From: Paraspadella gotoi
Lineage: Eukaryota; Chaetognatha
Length of the DNA: 64,000 nt
Reading direction: 5' to 3'
NCBI GenBank assembly: GCA_051294375.1
Contig: CM119267.1
Span: 7,354,749 to 7,418,748 of the forward strand
Every line of letters starts with the position of its first letter. Positions within the stretch are counted from its first letter, which is position 1. The notes under the pieces were generated by a model. The model saw only the letters and a program-made list of their open reading frames with translations. It did not search any database and was not told the DNA's origin. Both the position numbers and the translations under genes were made by a program. Shown in pieces: positions 11,602 through 22,112 of this stretch.

Positions 11602-14600
11602 TCAAATTTCTATTACGTAAGTACTACTATGTACTACTATGTACTTTACCTCCGCCACATTAGTGTCCACCTCGTTTCCATTCTGTTCCACAAAGTAAGA
11701 GAAAAATTTCCAGAACCTAATTCCATCGAAGGCGTAACCGGGCGGGGCGATTAAATCATCGAAGCGGAGGCAGATACAGGCGTCTCTCATTTCCTTGTAT
11801 ACGGCCTGGCACCTGATTACGAGAAATAAACGCTCCCTGTATTACTGCTAGCGATTTCCATGAAATGGACCGGCTCCGATCTAACCAGTTATTGAGCGTG
11901 ATGCATTTAATGTCGGGAGGCTTATTGGTAGGGAGAGGACCCTCTTCGTACGGATTGTAATCATTTTCCAAACTGCGCCAATAAAAGTCGAAAATTGAGT
12001 GGGCGACTGCGCTGAGCTCGGCGGACGTTAGCAGTACGACCGCGTGAGGTGACAGCGACATCGAAAGGAGGTAGTTAAGGAGATAAGCGAAGAAGGCTTC
12101 GGTCGGAGAGAGGTACTCGAAAAAGTTGCGCGAGAAAGACTGCGAAATGGTTGGCAAAAAAAGTATGACAAAAGTAACAAGAAGAATCGTGGTGAGCGAG
12201 GTATCCCTGGTATTCGTCAGACCTTTTGGTCGTAGTTTTCGTGGTCAAAGCCCAATAAGCGCATCTGTTCCCCGTTGTCGTCGAGGATGGTCATCAAGGT
12301 GTCGAAAATGCCGTAGCGATAGGAAATATCCACATCCTCGAATTGCATGGTTTGTTTGGGCATCTGGAAAAAAGACAAACACTGCATGTAATCTAAAAAT
12401 ATTAAAAGTATAGTGATCTCGCCAGAGGTTACTATCAAAGAAAGTTAATGAAAAAATCTAAAAAAAAAAAATTGATGCGATAACAAATTATTGATGTAAT
12501 AATAATTGATTTATGTAATAGTAATTGATTAATGTAATAGTAATTGATTAATGTAATAGTAATTGTTTGATATAATAATATTGATGCGATAATAACCAAA
12601 TATTGATACGAAAATAACCAAATATTGATGCGATGATAACCAAAGGATGATGCGATAATAACCAAATGATTGACGCGATCAGTCATTCATTGTAAATAAA
12701 ACAAACAGATGGTTGTATAAGTGAGAGAAAGAAATAAAGAGAGAGAGAAAAAAGCCCAGATGCTGCAGAGCTAAACTCGTTTTTAAATGAATCAAAAGAG
12801 ACAGCGAAAAAAAAGAGAGAGAAAGATATATAATTTAAAAAAAGACAAAAAAATTATTATAATTGTTTACAATTAGAAATTATTACAATTGTTTACAAGT
12901 TATAAATGTGTATATTTTTATTTGTATTAAAATTTAGATATAGCTTTTCATCATCCCATGTTTCATATCGATTCAAGTATTTTTGTATGAATTTTTTTTT
13001 TCATTATGATTTACTGCAATATGCAAATTAGAATATAGTACTATATACTAATTTGCATATTGCATTAAGCAATAAGCCCGTTTGGCGAGATAAAAATGTA
13101 TTTTTGCATTTCTTTTCCTTGTTGGGGACCGTCCCGTTAGAAAACACAATTTTAAAAAGACTAAATTGCTTAGGTTTTATTATTTAAATTATTTTAAAAA
13201 CCTGAGGAAGAGAGACGACTACTTCGTCGAAAGCGCTCCATGGAGTTCGCCCAGTTTCCGTGATCGAGTCTATGTGAGAGGTGGGTCCCAATGCCAGAGG
13301 GTAGAGATACTGTCTAAAAACAGTCAAATCGTGCTCCATTAAAGGCGCACCCAGACTGTGGTATTCCACGTAGTTACTCCGCCGATGGATCCCGTGGAGC
13401 CAGCCAAGGACGTCCCGCGGGGCCGCGTGAGCATCCACTCTGGCTTTGAGAAGTTGAAACAGGGCTGGGAGAAAGAAGGAGGAATAGAGCACGTTTACTG
13501 ACTAAAAATAAAAAAGAAAAATTTTTGAGCGTAGACCGTCTTATTACCTAATGTTTCGGGGTCGTCATAGGAAAATTCCAAGTTCAAATCGTAAAAACGT
13601 CTCGAGTAATCTATGGACTGGAGGATTTGCGGGTCGGATTCGATGAACTTGCGCCAATCGGGATCGTCCTCCAGTCGGGAACCCAATCCGATTCTCTCCA
13701 CGAACCAGTGGGCGACCTCGATTACTCCTGCCGCCGAAAGAAGCGAAATTTTTTCGGTTTGTCTTTATCAACTTCAACTTCAACTGCAACCGTACCCGGA
13801 ATTATTTGTTTGCTTCGTTTTCTCAGCCTCACCTGAAACTTCGATTAAGTCGTGGATTTTGTACTTTTCTAAAAATGGTTTTGTAAAGTCGTTTCCCGAA
13901 AGGATGGCGATTTCAACAAGGTCCTATGAGAATAAGAATTGGGGAAATTATTGGCGATTTTGGATCAAGTAGAGTTGAGCTTGAACCTGATGAGAAGAGA
14001 GTTTCAAAGATCTTTGAACAGAGTCGGGCGTCACGATCCTGACATTTAGCTGCTCCAGCATTATAATTCTATCCATCAGATGAGGGGTTAAATCGTAATC
14101 GATGTCGAAAAACTTCTGCTCTAGTGGAATGTATCTAAACAGGGGAAAGAGTATGTAATTACTCCGAGATCTCATACCTCCAACCCCCAGATGCTCTCTA
14201 CCTGCAATTCGAAAGCACCATGAAATCTGAATCCCTCCCCAGAACGGCGAAGGCCTTCCCCGGGTTGTCGACCAGATACTTTCCCATCGCCAACTCGGCC
14301 TCCCCGCGACATATAAAGTATTTCAAGTTCGGGAGCGCTTTCTTCTGCTCGATGAGCGTGCTGGCGACTTGATGGGAGGCCAACAGGGGCAAAATGGAGT
14401 CCGTCAAGCCATCCATTCCAGCGTACGACTTGCAAATGTTGGTGACCTTGGACGAAGGAAGAACAAATTACGAATCACAATTACGAATTCGGTAAGCGGA
14501 GGCAGAATAAGGAGCGGGATTCCTCGATGTCTGCTCAGTGCTCACCATTTCGTTGATCTTCTCTCGTTTGTCGAAACGCTGGCGAAGCTCCTCGTACTTC

Positions 14601-15155
14601 TGTTCCATCACCCCTACGTCGGAGGCTGATCAATGTTTCGAATATAAAAGGCGAGAAATTGAGTGGCTTTGTATCGCCAATTATTCTATACTTAAATCTT
14701 AAATTTCAAAACATAATTTTCTACTAACAAGATACGACTTACTAACGTAGCGAGAGATATTCGCTTCAGATACTGACCAGTAGGCCCGTCTTGGAAAAAG
14801 ACGAGGTCGATCCCGACGAAGTTGAGGGTGTGGATGAAGTTTTTAAGGCAGTAGTTGAGGGCTTGGTATTCGCCGCCTACGATGCGCACGAAGTTGTTCA
14901 GCGTTTCGTCGGAAACGAAGCGTTCCGCTATTTCATTAATGTAGAAGAGGAACCCGTAATAATCCACTAGAATCTCGATTCGGCCGTCGGAAGAGAGAAG
15001 AGCCTTGGGGAAAATTAAGTCGCGAATGAATAAATTAAGCTCGACTTCGATTGAAGTTCAAAGGTCGATGGAATTACCTGCTCGACCAAATCGACCTCCT
15101 CGGAGACTTCATCAAGGTTGTTCTTACAGAATTGGCTCAGCCCCTTGACCCCCAT
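11602..15155 (-). CDS. asteroid/ASTE1-like XPG-fold protein, exons continuing in phase into the helicase
   Basis: The start codon at 15155 opens with MGVKGL, the classic N terminus of XPG/FEN1-fold proteins. Eleven exons follow in consistent phase: 15078-15155, then about 14780-15005, 14540-14617, 14205-14446, 13990-14130, 13850-13930, 13554-13730, 13201-13497, 12220-12362, 11890-12147 and 11650-11815. The N domain has LVDYYGFLFY; the I domain has ICRGEAELA followed by GRDSDF, as in asteroid proteins; LSGNDF matches the usual LLGND helix. Exon 8 (RQYLYPLAL) and exon 11 (FDDLIAPPGYAFDGIRFW) resemble the C-terminal half of asteroid/FAM120 proteins, by memory only. If the last donor (GAG/GTAAAG near 11650) is skipped, the frame ends at 11602; if it is used, exon 11548 follows in phase into the helicase. 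The role of asteroid proteins is poorly defined; nuclease activity is not assured. Confidence 0.72.
12480..12690. repeat. two short minisatellites in an intron
   Basis: Within the roughly 840-bp intron between asteroid exons 8 and 9 there are about four units of GTAATAGTAATTGATTAAT (12510-12570), followed by about five units near TGATGCGATAATAACCAAAT (12580-12680). AT-rich, non-coding. Confidence 0.75.
13016..13063. repeat. 48-bp palindrome carrying paired ATGCAAAT octamers
   Basis: The left arm GCAATATGCAAATTAG (13016-13031) and right arm CTAATTTGCATATTGC (13048-13063) are perfect reverse complements, separated by a spacer that is itself nearly palindromic (TATAGTACTATA). Each arm contains an ATGCAAAT octamer, the consensus bound by POU-family factors. 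It lies in an intron of the asteroid-like gene. A regulatory role is a guess; it could also be a fold-back repeat. Confidence 0.6.
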
Positions 15156-15400
15156 AATGCTGGATAACAGAGACGAGTCGAGAGTCAGTATGTATATATC
15201 TATTCTACTAAGGTTAGATCAGAACTAACCCTTGTAATCTAGAGTTCCATTTCGACTAAAAGCGTTTAAAAACGCCGATTGGAGCAATCTAAGTCATTTT
15301 TTTCGTACCGAGATTTCTTCCACTACATGAATGAATACAAGGACACACACAAGAATATAAGTAAATTATTAAAAAAATATACGGGTAAATGCAATCATCT

Positions 15401-16893
15401 CTAGGAGTAGACCCTGAGGTAAAAGAGCTCGCCGAGCTTGAAAGTCCAATTAAAGTCCAGGATGCCGAAGTAGTGGCCGAGGATGAGCGACGTGTAAAAG
15501 GCGAGACAGGTGTGGGCCTTTGTCACTTCGTAGGCGCGTCGGAGTAGGTTCTCGGCCGCCCCCACAGCGAAGAGCGTTGCGAAACAGCGGTACTCGTGGT
15601 AAGAGACGGACGCGACTAAAAAGGGGTTATCTGGAGCAAGAGGCAAAAAGCGAAGTAAAATTCAACTCAACAACAAACTATATACACTTATTATACAGTA
15701 TCAACTACACAGTAACACTTAAATATAGTCTAAATACAATCTGGGGTAAATGACAGAGAAATCTCTCAGACCCACTGGACATACGAAGTGTAGAGGCACA
15801 CTGTCAGGGGCATGGCGATCTCTTTTCCTCTCGGTTACTTCATAATATATCATATATTCCAAAAACCCCAGCACATGCCAACCAAGGACAGTTAAGACTA
15901 AGAGTGAGGCTATAACTAATAATGAAAACTTTATAAATCACGATTAAAATTACCCAATAATCTAAATCGAAAGGTGACCCGCTTGAATGCGATGGATCTT
16001 CGCATGGGAAGGATGATGGGCATGAGATGAGCGAAGAGCACGCTAGCCACCATGGTCCAGTAGGCCATATCGAAAGGGAGATCGAGCGCCAGCAACGCCT
16101 CCATCAGGTCCAGCGAAAGAAAGGGGACCCACAGGATGCAGAATAATCCGTCACAGACGACCCAGGGGACGGTTCGCTCGCGGCGGGCGTTGACGTTTTG
16201 CGCGCCGCCGCCGAAATCAAGGATGCCGACGTCACCGTGCTGTCGGGCCACTCAACGACCGTCAAACTTTATTTCAACGATATTTTTTTTTACCAAGGCG
16301 AACCTGCATGAGAAACTGGCGGCGAAAATGGACGACCTGCATCCAGTACATAGTGTGGTTGTCGCCGAAGATGTAAATGTGCAAACCGCGCGAGGCAAGT
16401 TGCTCGCGGTGCTCAGTCGGAGCCCGCATTCGAAAAAGATTAATCAAGGTGAAAAAAAAACAACTCAATTCGCGACAAAACATTTCTCAGAAAATGACAC
16501 GCGAAATGCGAAATGCGAATCCCTCACCAACATGGTTCTTCTCTCGCCTTGGGGAAGAGGCACCAGAGAGAGACGTCGCGTTAGAGAGGCGGGTTCGGGG
16601 GCGTCGGTAGGCGGGGCCGAGACGGGATTCGGATCGCTGGCGCGTCGGTATCGTGGATAATGATCGAGCGGGGCGTCAACGCGGGAAGGGTGAAGGTTAT
16701 AGTTGTCATTTCGACTCTGGCGCAACACGAAGGACAAAATGGAGGCGGAATCCAAGGAAGAGAGGGAACGTGCATCGTCGTCGTCGTCATCGTTCGAATT
16801 GTCGAATAACTCGTTCGATAATTCCAAATCGTCATTTCCGTCGTCGTCGTCGTCGTCTTCGTCACAATCGTCGAAATCAGATGAGTCACTCAT
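15401..16893 (-). CDS. unrecognised multi-pass membrane protein with acidic N terminus
   Basis: Four exons join in phase. Exon 1 starts at ATG 16893 and ends before a GTGAGG donor near 16533; exon 2 runs to about 16303; exon 3 to about 15952; exon 4 begins near 15630 and stops at 15401. The N terminus is an Asp/Ser-rich acidic stretch of about 45 residues (MSDSSDFDDCDEDDDDDDG). Later exons contain hydrophobic segments (LLFFFTLINLF, WVVCDGLFCILWVPFLSLDL, WTMVASVLFAHLMPIIL, and a further segment in the last exon). The NARRERT-plus-two-helix stretch superficially resembles TM6-TM7 of a GPCR, but the segment count and conserved residues do not settle this. About 370 residues in all. I cannot assign a family. 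It lies 246 bp upstream of the asteroid-like start and on the same strand. Confidence 0.6.
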
Positions 16894-17190
16894 TTTACAT
16901 TTTAGTTTCAGCTTACTCTGCTAACTAAGCTAATGGTTTAACTATTTCTGAACTGTGACTGAAGAAATTTAAATAAAATGGCAAACTATAAAATCAGTAA
17001 ATCAATAATAAAAATCCCGTAATTATATAAACTAATTACAAAAATAAATTTGACTGTCGTAAACTTTGATATAAGTGAAAAAATCGATGATACATAATTA
17101 GCGCTTTAAATCCAGTCTTTTTGATAAGAGAAAAAAATCAACGAAGGACGACAGAGCGAAGCGAGCTCGCATTGCAGCTGTACCTACAAC

Positions 17191-17236
17191 GATCTGTCTT
17201 TCTTGGTCAGCGACTGATTGTCAAGAAAAACTTCAT
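17191..17236 (-). promoter_or_regulatory. SECIS-like element of the first GPX gene
   Basis: About 160 bp downstream of the GPX stop, on the transcript strand: ATGA, a 10-bp stem (GTTTTTCTTG paired with CAAGAAAGAC, one wobble), an apical loop with AA, then AGAT as the opposite side of the non-Watson-Crick quartet. The flanking sequence is similar at the second GPX gene, down to a shared TACAGCTGCA, so the element was copied with the gene. Confidence 0.8.
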
Positions 17237-17397
17237 CCGAACTCTCGAACTCAAGCCGTTCAAAAATAATTTATAAATAAAACAAAATTTTTTGGCATCG
17301 CAGTTAATAATCTCAAAGATTTGGTAAATTCTTATATCTCTACCCCCCCCCCACCGATTTCGTGAAGCAGAACGAAATTTTCCTCGTGTTTTATAAT

Positions 17398-18031
17398 TCA
17401 AAGTCCCAACGCCGTTTTGATATCAGGTTCCATGGAGGACGGATTCTCTTTGGGTCCATACCGCTTGATGGGCCTCCCGGTAGAGTCGATAAGGAACTTG
17501 GTAAAGTTCCACTTAATGGCATCGAAGAGAGTTCCGCCTTGCTCCTTTTTTAGGAATTTCCATAAAGGATGAGCGTCGTTGCCATTGACTTTGATCTTTT
17601 GAAACATGTTGAACGTGACGCCGTGAGTGGATGTTGCATAAGCTTTGATCTCCGCGTTCGAGCCCGGTTCCTGGCTGCCAAACTGGTTGCACGGAAAACC
17701 GAGAATACGAAGTCCGGAATCAGCGTACTTGCTGGACGTGAAAAATGACAATGATTTCATTTCAGGTTTAAACCTTGATGCGATAATCCTTTCTGATGAA
17801 GGCTTGAAATAGCAAGCCGAAACATGTCCGTCTCTTAAAAACCTAATATAAAGCTTACCTGTACAGAGCTTGTAGCTGATCATAGTTTGTTTTGGTTAAG
17901 CCTCATTGAGTTGCAACGTTGACAATGACACAGACCTTATCTCGACAGATATCGCCAAGATTAACTGGATTTCCATCAATGTCGTTTACAGTAAAATCGT
18001 AGATGGATGTTGCGTCACCCATTTCCGCCAT
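17398..18031 (-). CDS. selenocysteine glutathione peroxidase 1 of 3 (GPX4-like)
   Basis: Reduces hydroperoxides with glutathione or thioredoxin-type donors. Exon 1 is 17859-18031 (ATG giving [20 protein letters not shown]) and exon 2 is 17731 down to the TGA stop at 17398; the donor CAG/GTAAGC and acceptor TCCAG/C fit phase 2. The in-frame UGA at 17903-17905 sits exactly at the catalytic position (NVATQ-Sec-GLT). It is read as selenocysteine because the frame continues with family residues and a SECIS-like hairpin follows at 17191-17236. The other tetrad residues are present: Gln in GFPCNQF, and Trp and Asn in KWNFTKF. The lack of the long dimer loop and a length near 168 residues suit the monomeric GPX4/PHGPx group. 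No signal peptide, so probably cytosolic. Conventional gene callers would break it at the UGA. Confidence 0.93.
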
Positions 18032-18480
18032 GGTGGACATAGACAAAGTTTTAAAGTTTTTGCAAGAAAGTATCACTCGAGTATTGAATCGACAAATAAC
18101 TCTTACTGCGTGTATAAGGGTTACTGTAATAAAAACAATAAAAATAATATCCTTATTATTGAAATACGGAATGTATTACGAAATACAAAGAAGCAGTATT
18201 CGTTTTGTAGCAAAGTAAAAACTTAAAGTAATTTAAAAATTACATATAACGAATCCACCAAAAAAGGCACCGAAAAACATTTAAAAAGGATTTAAAAAGG
18301 ATATAAAAAGGAAAAATATATTTAAGCAATGAGTAGGTCTCGCTCCCCAGAATTAAAAATACTACCCTAAAACACGATAAAATATACCTTGTACGAATCT
18401 TGTATAATGTATAAGGTTACACAAAACAACAGCACCAAACAGCGCGTTAATGTTCTCGCTGCAGCTGTATCTGCAATTAT

Positions 18481-18523
18481 CCATCAACCTCGGTCATGAA
18501 ATGATTAACGAGGAAAACTTCAT
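18481..18523 (-). promoter_or_regulatory. SECIS-like element of the second GPX gene
   Basis: About 50-95 bp downstream of the stop: ATGA, a stem whose best pairing is CCTCG with CGAGG, an AA in the apical loop, then TGAT/GGAT as the partner of the quartet. The middle of the helix is weaker than in the other two copies, but the flanks align with the element of the first GPX gene. Confidence 0.65.
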
Positions 18524-18573
18524 TCGAACTCACGCTACTCAAAAGTAACATTTATAATTCACGTTTAATACTT

Positions 18574-19145
18574 TTAAACACCCAATGCTTTCACGATTTC
18601 TGGTTCCATACTCGATGGGTTATCTCTCGGCCCATATCGCTTGATGGGCTTTCCTGCTCTATCGACGAGAAATTTAGTGAAATTCCATTTGATGGCATCA
18701 AATAAGGTTCCACCCTTCTCTTTCTTGAGAAACTTCCACAGTGGGTGAGCATCGCTTCCATTGACTTTTATTTTTTGAAAAAGATTGAATGTGACAGAGT
18801 GAGTGGAGGTGGCATACGCTTTGATCTCTTCTTCCGTTCCTGGTTCAAGGTTGTTGAACTGGTTGCACGGAAAAGCCAAGATCAGGAGTCCCGATTCAGC
18901 ATACTTGCTAAAGGAGAGAAAATATTTAATATTTTTCACAGGCATCGGGAAATTAATTCTTTTTTTCTTCACCTATACAGTGCCTGTAGCTGATCATAGT
19001 TGGGCTTGGTTAAAGATCAGTGCGTTGCAACATTAACGATGATGCAGACCTTGCCTCGACAGAGGTCCCCGAGATTGACCTCATTGCCATCAATGTCGTT
19101 GGCGGTGAAGTCATAAATGGTTTTAGCCACATTTTTTTCCGCCAT
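18574..19145 (-). CDS. selenocysteine glutathione peroxidase 2 of 3 (GPX4-like)
   Basis: A tandem paralogue of the preceding GPX with the same two-exon layout: exon 1 18973-19145 (MAEKNVAKTIYDFTANDIDG) and exon 2 18574-18907, joined in phase 2 at the same codon. The in-frame UGA at 19017-19019 gives NVATH-Sec-SLT; Ser replaces the usual Gly after Sec. Gln (AFPCNQF) and Trp-Asn (KWNFTKF) of the catalytic tetrad are kept. Exon 2 is nearly identical in length and strongly similar to copy 1, pointing to a recent local duplication. No signal peptide, so a cytosolic or mitochondrial location cannot be told apart. The SECIS-like hairpin lies just downstream. Confidence 0.92.
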
Positions 19146-19516
19146 CGCAAAACAATAAGTGTCAATTATAACTCATTCAAAAAAGTCAATCTGGAAGGAA
19201 TTTATTTTTTGTTGTTAAAAGCAAGACACGCATAAACATTTCAATCGTACCTGGAAATGTAACAAAATAAAATAAAATATATAATTGCATTTAAGGCAAG
19301 ATTAATTGTGAAATCAATTGCGATTTCATGCGAATGAACCAAATCCAAAAAGGCGGGTGAACTTTGTAAAGAAACTAACTAATAAATAGAAGACGAGATC
19401 TCATTTGTAGATAAATTATAGTAGCTATTTGAAGCATTTATACAGAAAAATACTTTCTATCCAACTAACTATAACACCGAAAAAAGATAATTTTTCGACG
19501 TGTCTGTACACACGCG

Positions 19517-19561
19517 AAATCAAGCTCGTCTCATCGTAAAGGTTTAAAGACAAGCTTTCAT
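19517..19561 (-). promoter_or_regulatory. SECIS-like element of the third GPX gene
   Basis: About 220 bp downstream of the stop on the transcript strand: ATGA, then a 10-bp stem AAGCTTGTCT paired with AGACGAGCTT (one wobble), AA 12 nt after the ATGA in a loop of about 16 nt, then TGAT. This is a textbook SECIS layout and is clearer than the other two. Confidence 0.82.
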
Positions 19562-19780
19562 GCAAAATTCCCTTTTTTGGCGTCAGAAACCGGCTATCGT
19601 TCTTCGCATGCCGTTGACAATTGGACAATGGACATGTCCCTAAAGTTAGGCACTAAGAAAATAAATTATCAGTTAGATTATTCTATTTATATAAGCGAAA
19701 GAAATAAGTGGTTGGGTTGCGACGAGGTGCAATTTGTGTTTCGACAAGCAGCACTACCACCATCTTCCTCCTCTCATCTT

Positions 19781-21011
19781 TCAGCGGGTCACCTTCAGCA
19801 GTTCCTCAATTTTGGCCTCCATGGATGAGGGAGGTTCTTTAGGTTCGTAGCGCTCAACCACGATTCCTTTTCGATTAATTAAAAATTTGGTGAAATTCCA
19901 CAAGATGGCCCCGCTGTCTTTGGTCAGGTACTTCCACAAGGGGTGAGCTCGAGCGCCGTTCACACGAATTTTTGAAAAAAGGTCAAAGGTGACTCCGTAA
20001 GTGGATTTGACGTTCTCTTTGATTTCCGCGTTAGAACCTGACGAAAATTGAAAAACCGCAACACGTAAGAATATTAGTCCGAGAATATAAAAATGGTAAT
20101 GACTAAAGAGTCGCGTGATAAGAGTCAAATGACCATTGAGTCATAATTTTTATTTACCTGGTTCTTGATTTTTGAACTGGTTAGACGGGAAAGCTAAAAC
20201 GCGAAGACCGGGTTTACGATCGGAATAGTTGCCGTACAGAGCTGCAACGTTAAAAAGACCATTACAAACGGGTTGGGCAAAAAAATAGTAGGACCTCCTC
20301 CCGCGCGCGTCACACCTTGCAATTCCAGGTAGTTGGTCTTCGCCAAACCTCATTCTGAGGCAACGTTGAAAATGACTAAGACTTGACCCTTGTACTTGGA
20401 GCCGCCCAAATGGACGACGTTGCCGTCTATGTCAAGGGCTCTGAAGTCGTAGACGGAGGAGGCGTTTTTCCAAGGTTGGTTATCGATGAAGTCGGTCGAG
20501 TTGATCGGGCCCGAACATCCGAGGTCGAGGATGGGACAGACCACGTACCTGTTCCGGAAGACAAAAGCGTCAACTCGGATCGTCGGAGCTTGTACTACAA
20601 TTATATTTGTATGGCCCATATGGTTACAGTTTTTAATAGGGAAACAAAAACTAAATAAATAAGAAATGGTTTTTTGAGAGTGGTCGTAGAGAAGAAATTG
20701 AATTATTCGGGTTTTGAAAGTGAAGAAAAAATAAATATACTAGATGTTATTCATATACTCATCCCACGGGCAGTATATCTCTACAGTAAACATTAGTATT
20801 TAAAATAAATTATTGCAGAAGTTTTCACGCACCATATCAAGACCCCTAAAAATATTAGCGCGACGACGACGACGATGGCGATGGCGACGCCCAAACAGAT
20901 TCGCAAAGGCTTTTTGTTGAGGCAACACTCGTCGGGGTCCGTCTTTCCACGTCCGTCCTTCAACTGCACGCGAGTCTCGTCCACGAAAACGTCCTCGTCT
21001 TCGTCGGACAT
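19781..21011 (-). CDS. membrane-anchored selenocysteine glutathione peroxidase 3 of 3
   Basis: Four exons: 20833-21011, 20316-20548, 20158-20241 and 19781-20037, with phases 2, 1, 1 that all agree. The first exon encodes an acidic cytosolic-type head ([12 protein letters not shown]) and then one strong hydrophobic helix ([19 protein letters not shown]) running across the splice into LIWYVVCPIL, so a type II single-pass protein is expected. The peroxidase domain follows: UGA at 20350-20352 in NVASE-Sec-GLAK, Gln in AFPSNQF, Trp-Asn in LWNFTKF. A SECIS-like hairpin lies at 19517-19561. The intron layout differs from copies 1 and 2, so this is an older paralogue. A peroxidase held at a membrane would suit repair of lipid hydroperoxides, but which membrane is unknown. 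The in-frame sequence extends upstream of ATG 21011, so the start is the best guess only. Confidence 0.86.
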
Positions 21012-21435
21012 CGTTTGTAATTTTAAGATCGACGTAGTTTTAGTTTTCACATCGCGGAATGAATATAGAGTATTGGAAAGCGATGCCGATGGTTTTAAAA
21101 CATCTTTTTGAACTGGGTGAGATGTCGAAACGTAAAATAAAAAGGCACTAGTGATGAGACGTGTAGCAGCTTCACAGAAACCAGCACCCAACCCAGCACA
21201 AATAAAAAAAAAAACTTAAAAGACAAAAGACAGTCGTTAGTTCAGGATATCAAAACCTATTCCGTTGTTAACGTGAGTAACTTTAATTAAACGAACGAAC
21301 TTCGATTTCATTCTAAAATCAAAGAAGAAAAGCAAACGGAATAGTTTTATAAAAGTAATATGTAATTCATGTAAAAATAAAAGACACGAAAGAGAACAAT
21401 ACGTAAAAAAACTATAAAGAATTAAGAAAAAAAAA

Positions 21436-22112
21436 TTAATCAGACCATTCTTCCTCAGAGTCGATGCTTTCGACAAACGCGTCGGGATCGTCGAGAGTTT
21501 CCGGGTCGAGATTCGGATTTTCGGTGACGAACTTAAGTTTGACGGCGGCGAGCGGCACGCCCAACTGTACCATCTTGAAGTATCGCCCGTAGCTCGGGTG
21601 TTCCTTGGCTCGAATCCGCCCGGTTTCAGTTGCCGGATCCACCTCGGGGTTGGAGATTGTTTGCTCGATCGCGTCCGTGCCTAAATCTTCGGGAGGATTC
21701 GTCCTCATCGTCGTCCTCGTCGTCGTCGTCGTCCCGGCCCCTTCGTCGGAGCGAATCAGATTCTCCTTCGGATCGTCGACGTGGTCGAGCCCAGGAACGG
21801 AATCGAGTTTAGCCTCCAACACGGAGAGCGTCGCCTTCGTCCTTTGGATTCTAACGTTTACTTCGTTGAGTCTATAGAAACGATTGAGAGGGGACGAGAA
21901 AGATTTTTTATGGGGCTCGATTCGCCACTGCAACCCTAAAAAATTAGCACGAGAACTCACTTTGTCTCGCAAGAAACTGCGAATCGGTTGAGAAAATCAA
22001 CTGTGTGGGCGACGAAATGGTTGATGAAGCACAGAAGGCGACCCGAGGCAAGAGCCTCCACCGAACGCCAGTCGATCGGTGGGCTTACGATCGGAAGCCC
22101 TTCCGCGTCCAT
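21436..22112 (-). CDS. WASHC3: WASH complex subunit 3 (CCDC53)
   Basis: A small subunit of the WASH complex, which activates Arp2/3 actin assembly on endosomes. Two exons: 21961-22112 and 21436-21871, joined in phase 2 (ACAAA/GTGAGT to TATAG/A). The N terminus MDAEGLPIVSPPIDW and the segments INHFVAHTVDFLNRF, VRIQRTKATLSVLEAKL and SVPGL match the coiled-coil core of CCDC53. The C-terminal block HPSYGRYFKMVQLGVP matches the conserved DPRYARYLKMVQVGVP of the family. The product is about 195 residues, the usual size, and ends in an acidic tail (SEEEWSD). It lies 425 bp upstream, in transcript terms, of the membrane GPX start. Confidence 0.94.

Noticed and set aside
15401-16251. GPCR or GPCR-RGS fusion call for the membrane protein
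   Set aside because: Two hydrophobic helices resemble TM6-TM7 and the tail vaguely resembles the start of an RGS domain, but the helix count and conserved residues are not sufficient.
16653-16928. Plus-strand frames rich in Arg or Ser
   Set aside because: They are antisense shadows of the acidic GAT/GAC-coded N terminus of the membrane protein gene.
20150-20353. Separate small protein starting [18 protein letters not shown]
   Set aside because: It overlaps the exon-intron border just after the selenocysteine codon of the third GPX and is out of frame with the peroxidase domain.
17398-21011. GPX copies as pseudogenes because of the in-frame stop
   Set aside because: All three stops are UGA at the exact catalytic position and each gene has a SECIS-like hairpin downstream.
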